A stretch of 64,000 nucleotides of DNA, taken from Monoglobus sp964617455. GTDB taxonomy: Bacteria; Bacillota; Clostridia; Monoglobales; Monoglobaceae. The stretch is from positions 1-64,000 of the forward strand of contig CAZTYF010000005.1 of assembly GCA_964617455.1 (NCBI GenBank). Direction: 5' to 3'. The notes beneath the pieces are model-generated. The model was not told the origin of the DNA. It saw only the letters and a program-made list of their open reading frames with translations, and ran no database searches. Position numbers and translations under genes: made by a program. Below, piece after piece: positions 18,086 through 26,103 of the stretch. The stretch's first letter is position 1. Each line of letters begins with the position of its first letter.

Positions 18086-18934
18086 TTGTTGGAAAACTTT
18101 TTAAGCTCGGCTGCCGACCAGATTTCACTGCTCAGGGTTGCCGACGTTATCGATATTATCATCGTGGCCGTGATGATTTATTTCGTTTTGAAATTCATCC
18201 GGGACACCCACACCATTCGCTTGCTTAAGGGCGTGCTGATAATCATCATCGCGGTTCAGGTGGTCTATCTTCTGAACCTTCATGTTACGTCATACATTTT
18301 GAGCAACTGCGCCCAAATCGGGGTAATCGCCTTGGTGGTTATCTTCCAGCCGGAACTGAGGCGGGTCCTTGACCAAATAGGAAAGACCCGAATCAGCAGC
18401 TGGTTCTCGGGAGATACGGGCGACAGAATCAAAACTCTCGAAATGATAGACCAAGTGGCAGAGGCGGCTCGGGATATGGCGGAGACAAAGACCGGAGCCC
18501 TTATTGTCATTGAGCAAAATTCCGACGTGAGCTCTCTCATAAGCGGAGGAATTCCCGTGGATGCCTCCGTGTCCGCCGCACTGCTTAAGAACATATTTGT
18601 CCCCAACACCCCCCTCCATGACGGAGCGGCAATCATAAGAGACAACAGAATCGCCCTGGCTGCCTGCGTTCTGCCCCTGTCCCAGAATCCCAACATAACC
18701 AGCGATTTGGGCACCCGCCACAGAGCGGGTTTGGGCATATCCGAGGAATCCGGCGTGGCGGTTGTTATCGTGTCGGAAGAGACGGGGATAATATCGGTGG
18801 CCCACAAGGGTATCCTCTACCGCAGACTCACCGAAAATTCCGTAAAAACCAAATTGCGGGAGCTTTTGGGCGTTGACACGGAGGAAAAGAAGTCCCATTC
18901 CATTCGGGGAATTTTGGACAGAAAGGAGAGATAA
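18086..18934 (+). CDS. cdaA: Diadenylate cyclase CdaA
   Basis: 282 aa. CdaA makes c-di-AMP from two ATP and is membrane bound. Three hydrophobic helices (about residues 20-90) precede the DAC domain, which has the DGA motif (179-181) and the RHR motif in GTRHRAG (211-213). The start is a TTG with GAGGG about 8 bases upstream; no ATG suits, the first being inside a membrane helix. The next gene, cdaR-like, begins 3 bases after the stop, the standard cdaA-cdaR pairing. The usual third partner glmM is not adjacent. Confidence 0.95.
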   Translation: MLENFLSSAADQISLLRVADVIDIIIVAVMIYFVLKFIRDTHTIRLLKGVLIIIIAVQVVYLLNLHVTSYILSNCAQIGVIALVVIFQPELRRVLDQIGKTRISSWFSGDTGDRIKTLEMIDQVAEAARDMAETKTGALIVIEQNSDVSSLISGGIPVDASVSAALLKNIFVPNTPLHDGAAIIRDNRIALAACVLPLSQNPNITSDLGTRHRAGLGISEESGVAVVIVSEETGIISVAHKGILYRRLTENSVKTKLRELLGVDTEEKKSHSIRGILDRKER

Positions 18935-18936
18935 AT

Positions 18937-19899
18937 TTGAAAAGGATTTTTTCGAGCAATCTCCTCTTGATGATAATCTCGGTCATAGCGGCCGTTGTCC
19001 TCTGGGCCTATATAATAGTGGTCAACGATGCCCCGGCGGTGAGAACATTTCGGGATGTGCCCATCGGAACCGTGAACGATGAAGTGCTCAGCGGCAACGG
19101 CTATTGTGTGGAGCGCCTGTCCGTTATGGATGCTACCGTCAAAATCGAAGGCAGCAGACGGGTTATGTCCAACTATGATATGGGGGACATCAGCGCCACT
19201 TTGGATTTTTCGGAAGTGGACCTGTCCAAATTGGCTGACGACGCTACCCTCACCGTGAATTTAAGTGTGAAAAGCCAATATGGGGACGTGGTAAACTACA
19301 CTCCCTCAACGGTTGACGTATATATCGAATCCACCAAGTATAAAGACGTGGATGTAAACTTCACCAGCACCGGGGAGGTCCTGAGCGGATACCGCCATGG
19401 GGACATCACTCTGTCTCAGAACAATATAAGGATTTTCGGAGCCCAATCCAATATAGACGAAGTGGCAAGAGCGGGAGTGAATGTGGACCTTATCAACACA
19501 AACTATACCGCCTATGACAACGGGATTTTGACCCAGGACTGCGAGGTGAAACTCTATGACAGTTCGGGCGGAGAGCTGCCCGAAAGGGAGGTGCGCTGGG
19601 TTTGGAACAGCAACCCCTCCATAACCGCCCGCTGTGAGTTATACAAAGAAAAGACGGTGCCCGTCATTCCCGACAAGGACGGCTCTCTTGAGGGTGTTTT
19701 CCTCACAACGGAGCCGGAGACCGTCACCCTATACGGCGACAACGAAAAACTGTCCCAATTGGCAAGCGTTTCCACGGAACCCATAGCCGCCTCGAATTTT
19801 GAAAACACCGGAGAGATGACCGCAAAACTGAATTTGCCCTCCTGGGCAAAAACGGTGGGAGACGTAACGGAGGTCAAAATCAGTGCGGATATTAATTAA
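18937..19899 (+). CDS. cdaR: YbbR-domain protein, CdaA regulator CdaR
   Basis: 320 aa, TTG start with AGGAGAG 7 bases upstream. One N-terminal membrane helix anchors an extracytoplasmic part built of YbbR-like beta domains, recognisable by NIRIFGAQSNIDEVARAGV and VTLYGDNEKLSQL repeats. YbbR/CdaR proteins bind and tune CdaA. Tight coupling to cdaA supports the name. The end overlaps the next gene by 17 bases. Confidence 0.9.
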   Translation: MKRIFSSNLLLMIISVIAAVVLWAYIIVVNDAPAVRTFRDVPIGTVNDEVLSGNGYCVERLSVMDATVKIEGSRRVMSNYDMGDISATLDFSEVDLSKLADDATLTVNLSVKSQYGDVVNYTPSTVDVYIESTKYKDVDVNFTSTGEVLSGYRHGDITLSQNNIRIFGAQSNIDEVARAGVNVDLINTNYTAYDNGILTQDCEVKLYDSSGGELPEREVRWVWNSNPSITARCELYKEKTVPVIPDKDGSLEGVFLTTEPETVTLYGDNEKLSQLASVSTEPIAASNFENTGEMTAKLNLPSWAKTVGDVTEVKISADIN

Positions 19900-21439
19900 C
19901 AATCTGAGGATGCCTATCGGCAGTAAAATTGAAGATATATTGGCTGCCGCGCAGGATGTTGCGCGGCAGAACTCGGTTTATGCGGAAAACTTGGGGATTT
20001 ATCGATATTCCATAGACGCCCGTCACAAAAGAGATGTGCGCTATGTGTGCTCCGTATCCGCCGACGCCCCGGAGGGCACGGACCTTTCGGAGGCAAAGGA
20101 CATTTCCCCTCTTCCCGAGGGAGAGATTGAAATCAAGCCGATAAGCAATCGGCGTCTCAAGCCGGTTGTGGTGGGTATGGGCCCCTGCGGCCTGTTCTGC
20201 GCATATGTTTTGGCCTTGCGGGGATGCCCCCCTTTGATAGCGGAGCGGGGCGAGCCGGTGGAGAGCCGAAGGGAGTCGGTGAAGCGGTTTTGGGAGACGG
20301 GGGAGCTTTCGGAAAACTCCAATGTCCAATTCGGCGAAGGGGGCGCGGGGACCTTCTCCGACGGAAAACTGAATACGGGCAACAGAGACAGACGCCAGAG
20401 GTTTATTTTGGAAACCTTTGTAAAGTTCGGAGCCCCCAAAGACATACTCTACACCGCCAAGCCCCACATCGGCACGGATGAGCTTGGTTCGGTGCTCCGA
20501 AATATGCGGAAAGAGCTTTTGAATTTGGGCTGCGAAATCAGATTCCGCACAGCCCTCACCGCCATAGGAACAAAAGACGGAAAAATGGCGGAGATTGAAT
20601 TAAATCACGGGGAGAGCATACCCTGCGACACGGTGTTTTTGGCCATAGGCCACAGCAGCAGGGATACCTATCAAATGCTGAACGAGGCCGGGGTGACAAT
20701 GGAGCAAAAGCCCTTCGCGGCGGGTGTCCGCATAGAGCACAAACAGAGCTTTATCGACGGGGCCCGATACGGGGATTTTCGGAGAGAACTGCCGCCCGCC
20801 GATTATAAACTGGTATATAACGGAAAAGACAGAAGCTGCTATTCCTTCTGTATGTGCCCCGGCGGCGTTGTGGTAAACGCCTCTTCGGAGCCGGGCCGCT
20901 TGGCCCTGAACGGGATGAGCAACCATAAACGGGACGGTGAAAACGCCGACAGTGCCTTGGTTGTCACGGTGAGACCGAAGGATTTCGAAGGTACCTCGCC
21001 CTTGGCGGGGGTGGAATTTCAGCGAAAGTATGAGGAGTCCGCCTTTAAATTGGGAGGCGGCGACTATTCCGCTCCTGCGGAGCTTGCAAGGGATTTCGCA
21101 AGGGGAAAGTTCGGCGGCGAACTGGGGAACGTAGCTCCGAGCTACACGGGGGAAACGGTTCCCACCGATTTGCGCAGGTGCCTGCCAGGGTTTATCTCAG
21201 AAACCCTGTCCAAGGGCCTTCGGTATTTCGAGACAAAAATCCCCGGTTTTACGGAGGGAGACGGGGTGCTGCTGGGCATTGAATCCCGAACATCCGCCCC
21301 CCTGCGAATTGTCAGAGGGAGCGACTTTCAATCGGCGTCCCTTCGGGGCCTGTATCCCTTGGGGGAGGGTGCAGGCTATGCGGGAGGGATTATGAGCGCC
21401 GCCTTGGACGGCATAAAAGCGGCTTTGAGTCTGAAATAA
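19883..21439 (+). CDS. FAD-dependent dehydrogenase of the COG2509 type
   Basis: 518 aa from a GTG overlapping the cdaR end. An N-terminal region of about 90 residues precedes a classic dinucleotide-binding motif VVVGMGPCGLFCAY (96-109) and a second conserved block QFGEGGAGTFSDGKLNT. A C-terminal YPLGEGAGYAGGIMSAALDG closes the FAD fold. Such proteins are widespread in Firmicutes but the reaction is unknown. Translational coupling with cdaA/cdaR suggests one transcript. It converges with the fumarase beta gene. Confidence 0.85.
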   Translation: MRILINNLRMPIGSKIEDILAAAQDVARQNSVYAENLGIYRYSIDARHKRDVRYVCSVSADAPEGTDLSEAKDISPLPEGEIEIKPISNRRLKPVVVGMGPCGLFCAYVLALRGCPPLIAERGEPVESRRESVKRFWETGELSENSNVQFGEGGAGTFSDGKLNTGNRDRRQRFILETFVKFGAPKDILYTAKPHIGTDELGSVLRNMRKELLNLGCEIRFRTALTAIGTKDGKMAEIELNHGESIPCDTVFLAIGHSSRDTYQMLNEAGVTMEQKPFAAGVRIEHKQSFIDGARYGDFRRELPPADYKLVYNGKDRSCYSFCMCPGGVVVNASSEPGRLALNGMSNHKRDGENADSALVVTVRPKDFEGTSPLAGVEFQRKYEESAFKLGGGDYSAPAELARDFARGKFGGELGNVAPSYTGETVPTDLRRCLPGFISETLSKGLRYFETKIPGFTEGDGVLLGIESRTSAPLRIVRGSDFQSASLRGLYPLGEGAGYAGGIMSAALDGIKAALSLK

Positions 21440-21468
21440 CCCCGAATCCCGCCCCTTTATGGGCAAAT

Positions 21469-22047
21469 CTACGGATTTTTGAATTTTCCCGACTCTTGCC
21501 GGAAGTTTGTCGACAATTTGTCGACTATGTTATTCCCTTTTGAATCTATCACGACCGTCAGGGGCAGGTCTTTTACTGTCAGGCGGCGGATGGCTTCCGT
21601 GTTTAGGTCCTCATAGGCTATCACTTCGGCGGAGGTGATACATTTGGCAATCAGTGCCCCCGCGCCTCCTATGGCTCCGAAATAGACGGCTCCCCGGCGA
21701 GTCATTGCGTCTATGACCTCTTTAGAGCGCTCACCCTTGCCTATCATACCCGTAAGGCCCAACTCGATGAGAGTCGGAGCATAGGCGTCCATTCGTCCCG
21801 AGGTGGTGGGGCCGCAGGAGCCTATAACCCGTCCGGGCTTTGCCGGTGCGGGACCTGCGTAATAAATCGTCTCGTTTTTTATGTCAAAGGGCAGCTCTTC
21901 CCCTTTTGCCAAGGCTTCCGTCATTCGCTTGTGAGCCGCATCCCGAGCCGTGTAAACCGTGCCTGAGAGCAGCACCTTATCCCCCGCCCTCAGGTTTTGG
22001 ATTTTGTCCTTGGTGAGGGGTGTGGTCAGTTTGATTGTATCGCTCAT
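21469..22047 (-). CDS. Class I fumarase-type hydro-lyase, beta subunit
   Basis: 192 aa matching the C-terminal (beta) part of Fe-S fumarases and L-tartrate dehydratases: SGTVYTARDAAHKRM and the GSCGPTTSGRMD core, then YFGAIGGAGAL. In two-subunit enzymes this chain works with an Fe-S alpha subunit, normally encoded next door. Here the neighbour is a HAD hydrolase and no alpha subunit is in the window. It is the last gene of the 25020-21469 minus-strand unit, 26 bases after the HAD gene. The substrate could be fumarate, tartrate or another hydroxy acid. Confidence 0.85.
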   Translation of the reverse strand: MSDTIKLTTPLTKDKIQNLRAGDKVLLSGTVYTARDAAHKRMTEALAKGEELPFDIKNETIYYAGPAPAKPGRVIGSCGPTTSGRMDAYAPTLIELGLTGMIGKGERSKEVIDAMTRRGAVYFGAIGGAGALIAKCITSAEVIAYEDLNTEAIRRLTVKDLPLTVVIDSKGNNIVDKLSTNFRQESGKFKNP

Positions 22048-22073
22048 ATTATCTATCCCGCCTTTTCGCTTAT

Positions 22074-23075
22074 TTATGCTCCCGTCATCAAGCCGGTCAC
22101 ATCGTCAAAAATATAGTCTGCCCCGTTTGTCTCAAAATATTCCTCTGCCGCCTCTCGGTCTATCCCGGTCAGTACTCCTCCGAAAGCCATTCCTCCCACC
22201 CTTGCGGCGATAAAATCACTGGGGGCGTCCCCAATCACCAAAGTTCGGTCGGTTATGTCTTTGGGATAGCCGCCTCCGACTATTCTCCCGTCGGGATAGT
22301 CAAGGCCCAATGCCGCCTTCAGAAATACATAGGGATGGGGTTTTGAGATGGGCGATTTGAGTCTCAGCCTCTTCTCCGCCTCGGACACCTCGTCATAGGT
22401 GACAATCATGCGGGGCTCGAAATATTCGGCAAGGCCCCAGGTCCGCAGGGGATACATAATCTCATTCCTCGGCCTGCCCGTGCCGATTCCCAATTTTATG
22501 CCCCTGCCTTTCAGATAGGCAAGGGTCTCCTTGACTTTATTCAAAGACACAAGGGGCGTCTCCCGCTTGCACATACCGTCCCGAATAAACCACCTTTGAA
22601 AGCATTCAATCAGCTGCCGCCAGAGTTTGCCCGTCCCCCGCTTGAACTCCCCCGAGGAGATTCCCGGGGCGGTCTCCCCCAAGCCGGCCGCCAAATCATA
22701 GACCTCCGGGGCCTTTGCCTCTATGTTTTCCATAAACATTCGGACGGAGGCAAAATGCCAATCGTCAAGGGTGTCAAGGTCCGGCTCGATATATCGGGAA
22801 ATGCAAAAGGTCAAATAGGCCAAATCCCAATTGGTATTCACACCCAGGGCTTTGACCGCGCGGATGGTTTTGTCGTTGTCGAAAATAATCCGCCTCAGCT
22901 CGCCGTAGTTCTCAAGGCAAAATTCTCGATCGATTTCCGTCTTCCCGTAGAACCGATAGTCCGTCAAAAGCTCATACACGGTAAGGGCGGCGGTATCCCA
23001 ATAGATATACTCGCTTGTGATAACGCCGTCCATATCGAATATTATATTTTTGAAATCATTCGGCCGAAATTTCAT
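22074..23075 (-). CDS. HAD-superfamily hydrolase in the HisD/HisB-like unit
   Basis: 333 aa, larger than typical phosphoglycolate-type HADs. Motif I is IIFDMDGVITSE with Asp14 and Asp16; motif II is GIGTGRP; the motif III lysine is in SPISKPHPYV; motif IV is LVIGDAPSDF. These predict a phosphatase or phosphotransferase. The insert between motifs I and II is long (about 170 residues). The start overlaps the HisB-like gene by 20 bases and has AGGAGA upstream, so the two are coupled. A histidinol-phosphatase role is conceivable from context but the sequence does not show it. Confidence 0.8.
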   Translation of the reverse strand: MKFRPNDFKNIIFDMDGVITSEYIYWDTAALTVYELLTDYRFYGKTEIDREFCLENYGELRRIIFDNDKTIRAVKALGVNTNWDLAYLTFCISRYIEPDLDTLDDWHFASVRMFMENIEAKAPEVYDLAAGLGETAPGISSGEFKRGTGKLWRQLIECFQRWFIRDGMCKRETPLVSLNKVKETLAYLKGRGIKLGIGTGRPRNEIMYPLRTWGLAEYFEPRMIVTYDEVSEAEKRLRLKSPISKPHPYVFLKAALGLDYPDGRIVGGGYPKDITDRTLVIGDAPSDFIAARVGGMAFGGVLTGIDREAAEEYFETNGADYIFDDVTGLMTGA

Positions 23076-23676
23076 AGGTCACTTCTCCTGCCACGCCGGA
23101 AGTTCTGCCGGGCCTGTTTGGGTCCGTTGAGAGAGCTTGTCCCAAGGCGATTCCCACTCCCCGAAAGACGGACTCCCAAATATGGTGGCCGTTTTTGCCG
23201 CAGCGGAGGTTCACGAACAACGTGCATCGGGCCCCTTGGGCAAAGCCGTCCAAAAAGGTCAAAAGCTCCTCCGAGGGCATATTTTCCACAAACTCGCCGT
23301 ACTCCGTGTCGGACTTGAAGTTGAACAGGGAGCGGTCCTCAAAGGATATGACCGCATCGGCGCAAGCCTCGTCTATCATACCGGTTCCCGAGCCGTAGCC
23401 CGAGGGCAGGTTGAGGCGAACGAATTCTCCCACTGCCTTGCCCAAGGTCATTCCCGCATCTTCGCAAATGAGGTGGATGAGCTCAAACTCGTCAAAATCC
23501 ATATCTATGGCAATATTGAGCCCCGCCCGCCATACTATATGCTCAATCATATGATTCAGGAAGGGTAGGGGGGTTTTTATCCGTTTTTTGTAGTTTTGGA
23601 AAGGCTCCCCCTTCTCGATTTCCACGGTGATGGCCGTTTCGTTGGATTTTCTGGTGACTCTGATTTTGTTTTTCAT
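23056..23676 (-). CDS. HisB-like (imidazoleglycerol-phosphate dehydratase family) protein with degraded metal site
   Basis: 206 aa, the usual length of monofunctional HisB, with the family's repeat layout: LPFLNHMIEH (family FLDHM), GTGMIDEA (family PMDEAL) and GKNGHHIWES (family GxNxHHxxEA, His164, His165, Glu168). Signature positions differ: the HHTVED motif is HLICED (His68 kept, second His replaced by Leu69), the His of TLH[IV] is Phe154, and the C-terminal STKG is GVAG. IGPD needs a di-manganese site built from these histidines, so normal activity is doubtful. It lies 51 bases after the HisD-like gene and overlaps the HAD gene. Confidence 0.75.
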   Translation of the reverse strand: MKNKIRVTRKSNETAITVEIEKGEPFQNYKKRIKTPLPFLNHMIEHIVWRAGLNIAIDMDFDEFELIHLICEDAGMTLGKAVGEFVRLNLPSGYGSGTGMIDEACADAVISFEDRSLFNFKSDTEYGEFVENMPSEELLTFLDGFAQGARCTLFVNLRCGKNGHHIWESVFRGVGIALGQALSTDPNRPGRTSGVAGEVTYEISAE

Positions 23677-23727
23677 AATATTCTCTCCGATTTTCGTATG
23701 ATTTTGGATTTGCCGGGTCCTGTGTCT

Positions 23728-25020
23728 CTATTTTCTCTCTTTCACCGCAAGTCCATGGGCATCGAAGCCTTCGACCTTGGCGATTTTATAGGCATAGTCC
23801 CGCACGTTTTCAAAGCCCTCCCGAGTCGCATATCCCACCGAGGAGCGTTTGAGGAAGTCAAGAACCGATACGCTTGAATAGGTCTTGGCGTTTTGGCCCG
23901 TGGGCAAAATGGCATTGGGACCCAGCACAAAGTTGCACAGGGTCACCGGGGTGTAGTCCCCCAAAAGTATCTCTCCGGCGTTTTTTATCTTGGGCAGAAC
24001 CCCAAAGGGCTCTTTTGTCATAATCTCCATATGCTCCGGGGCGTATTCATTCACAAAGTCAATGCTCTCCTCCAGGCTTTCCGTGATTACGGCGCCTCCG
24101 TAGGTGTTATAGTTGACGGTGATGAACTCCCGCCGCATTTGGGAAAGTTTGGGAAGCTGCCTCTCCACGATTTTGGCCGCCTTCTGCACCAACTCCTCGC
24201 TGTTTGTCACAAGGAGGGCCGCAGAGTCCGGTCCGTGTTCCGCTTCTATCATCCAGTCCAAAGCCACCTTTTCCGGATCGGCATTTTCATCGGCCAGGAT
24301 TATGCACTCGCTGGGTCCCGCCGGGAGCCCGGAGTCGATATAGTTGGCAAGGACCCGTTTCGCCGCTGTGGCATAGGCATTGCCCGGTCCGATTATTTTG
24401 CGGCATTTGGGGATGGTTTCCGTACCGAAGGCCACAGCCGCCACGGCTTGAATGCCTCCCACTTTGTAGATTTCCGAAACGCCGATTATCTTGGCGGCGG
24501 ACAAAATGGCGTCATCCACCTCTCCCCTTTCGTTGGGCGGAGTGACAACGACGATTTTCTTGACTCCCGCCACAACCGCGGGAGTGGCCAGCATACACAG
24601 CACCGAGGGGAAACTGCCCTTGCCTCCGGGCACATAGAGACACACATCCTCAATGGGAGTGGTTTTTTCGCCCACCAAAAGGCCCTTGTCGATTTGGGTG
24701 AACCACATCTCCTTGGGCATCTGTTTGGAGTGGAAATCCCGTATATTGCCTATGGCATAGGTCAAGGCGTCCAAAGTCTCTTTGTCCAGTCGGTTAAAGG
24801 CCCTCTCAATTTCCTCTTCCGTGACCTTGATTCGGTTCGGGTCAAGCTTGACTCCGTCGAATTTTTCGGTGTATTCAAGGACCGCCTCATCTCCCCGCCG
24901 CCTCACATCTTCGGACACGGTTTTGGCCACGGCCATCTGTTCGGAAATGTCAAGCTCCGCCCGTTTCATAATGAAGGCCTTTTTCTCGGGAGTCATCTCG
25001 GACAATTTGTAAATATTCAT
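23728..25020 (-). CDS. Histidinol dehydrogenase-family protein with altered zinc/substrate residues
   Basis: 430 aa, full length, with GAGGAGG before the ATG. The fold is clearly HisD: CLYVPGGKGSFPS, GPGNAYATAAKR, PAGPSE, and YAPEH with Glu329/His330. HisD oxidises histidinol to histidine using NAD. Compared with E. coli HisD, the zinc ligand Gln259 is Glu259, Asp360 is Asn363 (LCNFVLGPN) and substrate-binding His367 is Ala370; His262, Glu417 and His422 are kept. The combined changes suggest a different substrate or metal. It is the first gene of the unit, transcribed from the promoter at 25088-25116. Confidence 0.82.
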   Translation of the reverse strand: MNIYKLSEMTPEKKAFIMKRAELDISEQMAVAKTVSEDVRRRGDEAVLEYTEKFDGVKLDPNRIKVTEEEIERAFNRLDKETLDALTYAIGNIRDFHSKQMPKEMWFTQIDKGLLVGEKTTPIEDVCLYVPGGKGSFPSVLCMLATPAVVAGVKKIVVVTPPNERGEVDDAILSAAKIIGVSEIYKVGGIQAVAAVAFGTETIPKCRKIIGPGNAYATAAKRVLANYIDSGLPAGPSECIILADENADPEKVALDWMIEAEHGPDSAALLVTNSEELVQKAAKIVERQLPKLSQMRREFITVNYNTYGGAVITESLEESIDFVNEYAPEHMEIMTKEPFGVLPKIKNAGEILLGDYTPVTLCNFVLGPNAILPTGQNAKTYSSVSVLDFLKRSSVGYATREGFENVRDYAYKIAKVEGFDAHGLAVKERK

Positions 25021-25087
25021 AAAAAACCTCCTCGGTTGCAAGTTTCATATATTTTGGCACTCCCGTGCACTCTCTTTGTTGTATAAT

Positions 25088-25116
25088 ATTATATAATGAA
25101 ATCTTTCAAAAAGCAA
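25088..25116 (-). promoter_or_regulatory. Promoter of the HisD-like unit
   Basis: Minus strand: TTGCTT, 17-bp spacer, TATAAT, giving a leader of about 60 bases. No T-box or histidine attenuator is visible in the leader. Confidence 0.6.
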
Positions 25117-25155
25117 GCCCCACTTTTATGCCACAGATCCAAATGCTTCGGATGG

Positions 25156-25572
25156 CTATTTTTCCCTTTTGGCCTCCAAATAGGTCTCCAGGATTATGGC
25201 GGCGGAAATGCTGTCGACGGCGTTTTTCCGTTTTTGCCCCCGCACATTTGTGACATTCATCAGCCGATGGGCGGAGACGGTGGTCAACCGCTCGTCCCAA
25301 AGAACTACCCTGAGACCGGTGAGCTCCCGTATTTTCTCCGCCAAAGCCTCGGTGCGCTCTCCCCGAATCCCCGGGGTGCCGTCCATATTTTTGGGATAGC
25401 CCAAAACTATCTCCTCCGCCCCCAAGTCCCGGGCCAAGTCCGCCGTATATGCCGCCACATCCTCAAGTCCCACGGCATCCAAATGCTCAAGAGTGCGGGC
25501 ACCGAACCCCAACTCGTCGGATACGGCAAACCCCGTTCGCCGGTCCCCATAGTCAATACCCAATACTTTCAT
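25156..25572 (-). CDS. ruvX: RuvX/YqgF family putative pre-16S rRNA nuclease
   Basis: 138 aa RNase H-like protein. VLGIDYGDRRTGFAVSDE at the N-terminus carries the first catalytic Asp; IVLGYPKNMDG and LWDERLTT hold the other acidic residues; AVDSISAAIILE closes the fold. The family trims 16S rRNA precursors and may act on Holliday junctions. Ribosome binding site GGAAAGG is present. Here it is alone, without the usual alaS or DUF965 neighbours. Confidence 0.93.
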   Translation of the reverse strand: MKVLGIDYGDRRTGFAVSDELGFGARTLEHLDAVGLEDVAAYTADLARDLGAEEIVLGYPKNMDGTPGIRGERTEALAEKIRELTGLRVVLWDERLTTVSAHRLMNVTNVRGQKRKNAVDSISAAIILETYLEAKREK

Positions 25573-25718
25573 AATCTCGCCCTTTCCTTCCCGATTTCAA
25601 CCCCATCGCCGGGATTGCTTGACTCTCCTCCGAAATCTTCTGATATAATACCATTTCCCGGCGAGAATTGCAAGGGGCATTCGGGCTGCAACCCGCCTCA
25701 AAATCCAAAAAATCCCCC

Positions 25719-25747
25719 TTGACAAAAAGAGGAAGTTGTATTATAAT
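25719..25747 (+). promoter_or_regulatory. Promoter of the candidate antitoxin RNA
   Basis: Consensus TTGACA, 17-bp spacer, TATAAT, directed at the convergent small locus; expected start near 25755. Confidence 0.85.
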
Positions 25748-25754
25748 CAAAACA

Positions 25755-25850
25755 CAAAAGGGGAGTGGCGGAACGTAAAAACGGTTTGCTGCTTCGAACG
25801 GAAAAAACAACCGCCAAAGCTGCTAAACTTTAAAGGCGGTTGTTATTTTT
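25755..25850 (+). ncRNA. Candidate small RNA, antisense partner of the 26-aa hydrophobic peptide gene
   Basis: About 96 bases from the promoter start to the U-tract at 25845-25850. It converges on the toxin-like transcript and shares its terminator, so the 3' ends are fully complementary. It contains CGGTTTGCTGCTTC, a similar version of which occurs inverted near 25985-25998, so that motif appears in the same sense in both RNAs. A GTG-started 22-codon frame exists inside it, but its Shine-Dalgarno-like GGGGA touches the start codon, so translation is doubtful. The layout recalls the Fst/par type I antitoxin RNA II; no sequence match is claimed. Confidence 0.5.
25806..25850. terminator. Bidirectional terminator shared by two convergent transcripts
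   Basis: Stem AACAACCGCC/GGCGGTTGTT with a 19-base loop holding a minor AAAG/CTTT stem. The plus strand continues with ATTTTT and the minus strand with TTTTTTC, so it can end transcription both ways. Confidence 0.85.
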
Positions 25851-25929
25851 AATACACTTTTAATGTGTGAAGCACTATAAGTGCGAACACTATCAGTGAT
25901 ACTAAAAACCTGAAAAACGAATTTTTCAA
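25849..25929 (-). CDS. 26-aa hydrophobic peptide, candidate type I toxin
   Basis: TTG start with a perfect AGGAGG exactly 8 bases upstream. The peptide starts MKNSFFR, continues with a single hydrophobic helix (FLVSLIVFALIVL, residues 8-20) and ends HTLKVY. A basic N-terminus, one membrane span and a short polar tail are what type I toxins of the Fst class look like. The stop codon is 5 bases from the shared terminator. A 9-bp hairpin (25954-25976) lies just upstream of the ribosome binding site and could gate translation. A leader peptide or small membrane protein is the alternative. Confidence 0.6.
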   Translation of the reverse strand: MKNSFFRFLVSLIVFALIVLHTLKVY

Positions 25930-25953
25930 GGGCAACACCTCCTTCAAGTTGTC

Positions 25954-25976
25954 TTAAGCACGAATAACGTGCTTAA
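25954..25976 (-). promoter_or_regulatory. Hairpin upstream of the candidate toxin ribosome binding site
   Basis: Perfect 9-bp arms TTAAGCACG/CGTGCTTAA with a 5-base loop, 10 bases from the AGGAGG on the minus-strand mRNA. Confidence 0.55.
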
Positions 25977-26103
25977 CAGAGGTGAAGCAACTAACCGCTC
26001 TTGCGTTCTTAGTCCGCCTTTTAGATCGACGCATTTTATTTGCGCCGAAATACTCCCCCGCTTGAGAAAGTCTCAGGCTAACGACACAAGTGTCGCTATG
26101 GAT

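Noticed and set aside
23893..25086. A 397-codon plus-strand frame.
   Set aside because: It is antisense to the HisD-like gene and shows shadow composition.
25021..25087. Histidine attenuator or T-box ahead of the HisD-like gene.
   Set aside because: No run of His codons, no terminator/antiterminator pair and no T-box motif in the short leader.
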